Shown piece by piece: positions 5,081 to 6,680 of a DNA stretch of 6,680 nucleotides. The position numbers and the translations under genes are program-made. The notes under the pieces were generated by a model. It was not told where the DNA came from. It saw only the letters and a list, made by a program, of their open reading frames with translations, and ran no database searches. Position 1 is the stretch's first letter; the number at the start of each line of letters is the position of its first letter. The stretch lies in NCBI GenBank assembly GCA_902494035.1, contig CABURV010000083.1, forward strand, positions 1-6,680. Direction: 5' to 3'. The DNA comes from an uncultured Collinsella sp. (lineage in GTDB: Bacteria; Actinomycetota; Coriobacteriia; Coriobacteriales; Coriobacteriaceae).

Positions 5081-5827
5081 ATGCTAGCGGAAGATAGGCT
5101 CAACGCGATCGTGTCGATGGTTCAGCAGACCGGCTCGGTTACCGTGCCGGAGCTTGCCGAAGCCCTGGGCGTGACGGCGTCTACCATTCGGCGCGACCTG
5201 CAGACGCTCGACCGAGCGCATCGCATCGCCAAGGTCCACGGTGGAGCGACGAGTCTTGAGCGCGCGCACGTGACGCGCGACCTAACGCTTAATGAGCGCA
5301 GCGACCTCCATAACGACGACAAGGAGCGTATCTGCGCCCGTGCAGCGGCACTTGTGGAGCCCGAGAGCTTTGTATACATCGACTCGGGTTCGACGACGCT
5401 CAGGCTCATCGAACATCTTCCACACCTTGAAGATGTCACCTATGTGACCGATTCCGTGCTCCATGCTCAACGCCTTGCTTTGCGCGGCATGCGTACCGTG
5501 GTGCTGGGCGGCGAGCTCAAACCCGAGACCGAGGCTCTCGTTGGCCCCGATGCCTTGGCAACCTTAGACCGCTACAACTTCAACTGTGGCTTTTGGGGCT
5601 CTAACGGCATTGCCGCCGAGCAGGGCTTCACAGCGCCCGATATCGAGGAGGCGCAAGTAAAGCGTATCTCGATGCGCCATACGGCCAAGCGCTTCGTAAT
5701 CTCGGACGCCAGTAAATTTGGCATGGTGGCGCCCGTCAAGTTCGCGGACTTCCGCGACGCAACGATTATTACCGCAGGCGATGTCCCCGCCAAGTACCGG
5801 GCAATGGACAACGTCATCACGGTCTAA
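5081..5827 (+). CDS. DeoR-family transcriptional regulator
   Basis: This is a predicted repressor that binds DNA and is released by a phosphorylated sugar. The 248-residue product has the DeoR winged helix-turn-helix at about 5-55 (VTVPELAEALGVTASTIRRDL, ending KVHGGA). The DeoRC sugar-phosphate domain follows: YIDSGSTT at 99-106 and TDSVLHA at about 123-129, with LGGELKPETEALVG at 142-155. Next come GSNGI with QGFT at 173-184 and SDASKFG at 208-214. All phosphate-binding segments appear intact, so it should be ligand-responsive. It starts three bases after the oxidoreductase stop, with GAGGAGG at 5066-5072 as ribosome binding site. The two are very likely cotranscribed and the regulator probably controls its own unit. 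The ligand is unknown, and no kinase or PTS gene is in view. Confidence 0.94.
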   Translation: MLAEDRLNAIVSMVQQTGSVTVPELAEALGVTASTIRRDLQTLDRAHRIAKVHGGATSLERAHVTRDLTLNERSDLHNDDKERICARAAALVEPESFVYIDSGSTTLRLIEHLPHLEDVTYVTDSVLHAQRLALRGMRTVVLGGELKPETEALVGPDALATLDRYNFNCGFWGSNGIAAEQGFTAPDIEEAQVKRISMRHTAKRFVISDASKFGMVAPVKFADFRDATIITAGDVPAKYRAMDNVITV

Positions 5828-5848
5828 CAGCAGGGGACGGGCTAAGGC

Positions 5849-5890
5849 CAAAACCACCGCAAAGGGGCAGGAACCTTTGTGGTGGTTTTG
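5849..5890. terminator. long-stem terminator, probably bidirectional
   Basis: A 17-bp stem pairs 5849-5865 with 5874-5890, with a single G·T at 5859/5880 and an 8-nt loop. The base of the stem is AAAA/TTTT, so a T-run is available in either direction. It lies 22 nt after the DeoR stop, between converging genes, and would end transcription of the oxidoreductase-DeoR unit. Confidence 0.85.
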
Positions 5891-5903
5891 ACGATTGTCC
5901 AGA

Positions 5904-5946
5904 TAAAACCTGCCAAAATAAACCTGTCCCTTTTCGGCAGGTTTTA
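5904..5946 (-). terminator. terminator of the pseudouridine synthase gene
   Basis: TAAAACCTGCC (5904-5914) pairs with GGCAGGTTTTA (5936-5946), giving 11 bp with a 21-nt loop. On the minus strand it starts with the TAA stop codon of the pseudouridine synthase and ends in GGTTTTAT, giving a short T-run. The loop contains GGGACAGGTTTA on the minus strand, related to the GGGGACAG repeats at 3563-3631. Confidence 0.75.
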
Positions 5947-6603
5947 GGGCTCCCAGGGGCAGGGGGCTTCGATGTGGATGTGCTCGCCGGTTACGGGATG
6001 CGTAAAGGACACGCTGTGGGCATGGAGCATCAGGCCGCAGGGACGCGGCGTGCCGTAGAGCTCGTCGCCAACCAGGGGATGACGCTCGCTTGCCAGGTGC
6101 ACGCGGATTTGGTGCTTGCGGCCGGTGAGCAGCTCGACATCGATATACGAGCGCGTGGGCAGGCCACGACGGCTCTTAAGACGCTTGAGCACCTTCACGC
6201 GCGTTTGAGACGGCTTGCCGCTGGCGCCGACGCGCATCTTGCGGCTGTCGTGGCGGTCGCGGGCGATGGGCTTGTCGATGAGCTTTTCGTTCCAGTCGAT
6301 CTTGCCCTCGGCGAGCGCCAGGTAGTGCTTTCCGAATGCGTGGTCGATGACCATCTGGTCAAAGGCGGGCTGCGTCTGCTTGTCGAGCGAAAACAGCACT
6401 ACGCCGGTGGTGTCGCGGTCCAGGCGGTTGAGCGGCTGCATGTCGGTCGCGGCAAAGCCGTCGCCCATCGCCAGCAGCAGGTCGCTGGCGTAGTCGGTAA
6501 GCGTGCGCTCGCCGGTGCCGTCGCCGTGGACGATCATGCCGGCGGGCTTGTCGATGGCCATGAGCCAGGCGTCGCAGTAGAGGACTTGAGGTTCTTCGTT
6601 CAC
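5944..6603 (-). CDS. RluA-family RNA pseudouridine synthase
   Basis: It isomerises specific uridines in rRNA or tRNA to pseudouridine; the target site cannot be read from sequence. The 219-residue product has the opening DKPAGMIVH at about 18-26 and the catalytic block NRLDRDTTG at 59-67, with D62 as the expected nucleophile. TGRKHQIRVHLA lies at 160-171 and GDELYG at 179-184. Asn replaces the more common His of HRLD, a variant I believe occurs in related proteins. It is a compact single-domain form with no N-terminal S4 domain. The start is GTG: an in-frame TAA lies at 6619-6621 and AAAGG (minus strand, 6611-6615) sits seven bases upstream. It converges on the DeoR gene and follows another minus-strand gene by 15 nt. 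Confidence 0.93.
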   Translation of the reverse strand: MNEEPQVLYCDAWLMAIDKPAGMIVHGDGTGERTLTDYASDLLLAMGDGFAATDMQPLNRLDRDTTGVVLFSLDKQTQPAFDQMVIDHAFGKHYLALAEGKIDWNEKLIDKPIARDRHDSRKMRVGASGKPSQTRVKVLKRLKSRRGLPTRSYIDVELLTGRKHQIRVHLASERHPLVGDELYGTPRPCGLMLHAHSVSFTHPVTGEHIHIEAPCPWEP

Positions 6604-6610
6604 GTGTAAG

Positions 6611-6615
6611 CCTTT
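6611..6615 (-). promoter_or_regulatory. ribosome binding site deciding the GTG start of the pseudouridine synthase
   Basis: Read on the minus strand this is AAAGG, seven bases before the GTG at 6603-6601. No in-frame ATG exists between the upstream TAA (6621-6619) and this GTG. Confidence 0.65.
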
Positions 6616-6618
6616 CGG

Positions 6619-6680
6619 TTAGCTGATTCCCACAAACATGCAGCCCGAGGTCGCCCCGCGCAGACGGGCGGCGGGCTTAC
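6619..6680 (-). CDS. 3' end of an unidentified minus-strand gene
   Basis: An open frame enters from the right edge and ends at TAA 6621-6619. The visible C-terminus is 19 residues, KPAARLRGATSGCMFVGIS. Codon choice is G/C-rich at third positions like the neighbours. The 15-nt gap to the pseudouridine synthase start, which carries that gene's ribosome binding site, suggests an operon. The fragment is too short to identify, and it could be a chance open frame. Confidence 0.5.
   Translation of the reverse strand, partial: KPAARLRGATSGCMFVGIS

Noticed and set aside
5974..6609. Plus-strand open frame of 211 codons opposite the pseudouridine synthase
   Set aside because: The minus strand carries the RLDRDTTG and TGRKHQIRVHLA signatures. 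The plus frame is a Val/Ala/Gly-rich shadow.

Overview
The window is high-GC bacterial chromosomal DNA. The gene content and the wording of the ribosomal proteins fit an actinobacterium of the class Coriobacteriia, most likely Collinsella or a close relative. That assignment is from memory of protein style and intergenic repeats; no search was run.

Positions 1-3493 hold the 3' part of the S10 ribosomal protein operon (the end of rplB, then rpsS, rplV, rpsC, rplP, rpmC, rpsQ) and the first two genes of what is classically the spc operon (rplN, rplX). Genes are packed with 1-base overlaps or short gaps. The one real gap, 118 nt between rpsQ and rplN, lies at the classical S10/spc boundary and can fold into a three-way-junction RNA just ahead of the rplN ribosome binding site. 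The series stops after rplX at a strong Rho-independent terminator. rplE, rpsN, rpsH, rplF and the rest of the usual spc series do not follow, so the cluster is split here.

Positions 3556-3997 are a gene-free stretch of about 440 nt that is unusually patterned. It holds two copies of an exact 20-nt repeat containing GGGGACAG, a palindrome-rich segment with an imperfect 26-bp-period tandem repeat, a nested inverted repeat around a run of eight C, and a series of about 13 degenerate 10-bp units in phase with the DNA helix. The first five units begin GCGC. The series ends about 45 bp upstream of the next start codon.

Positions 3998-5827 hold a tightly coupled gene pair: a Gfo/Idh/MocA-family NAD(P)-dependent oxidoreductase and a DeoR-family sugar-phosphate-responsive repressor. 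The pair looks like a small sugar or polyol utilisation unit of unknown substrate, with no transporter or kinase in view. It converges on a minus-strand gene for an RluA-family pseudouridine synthase (5944-6603). Two hairpins lie between them: one probable bidirectional terminator and one terminator for the minus-strand gene. The last 62 nt contain the 3' end of another minus-strand gene, probably in an operon with the pseudouridine synthase.

The coding content is ordinary. The best candidates for something undescribed are the helically phased decamer array, the RNA fold ahead of rplN, and the break in the spc operon.
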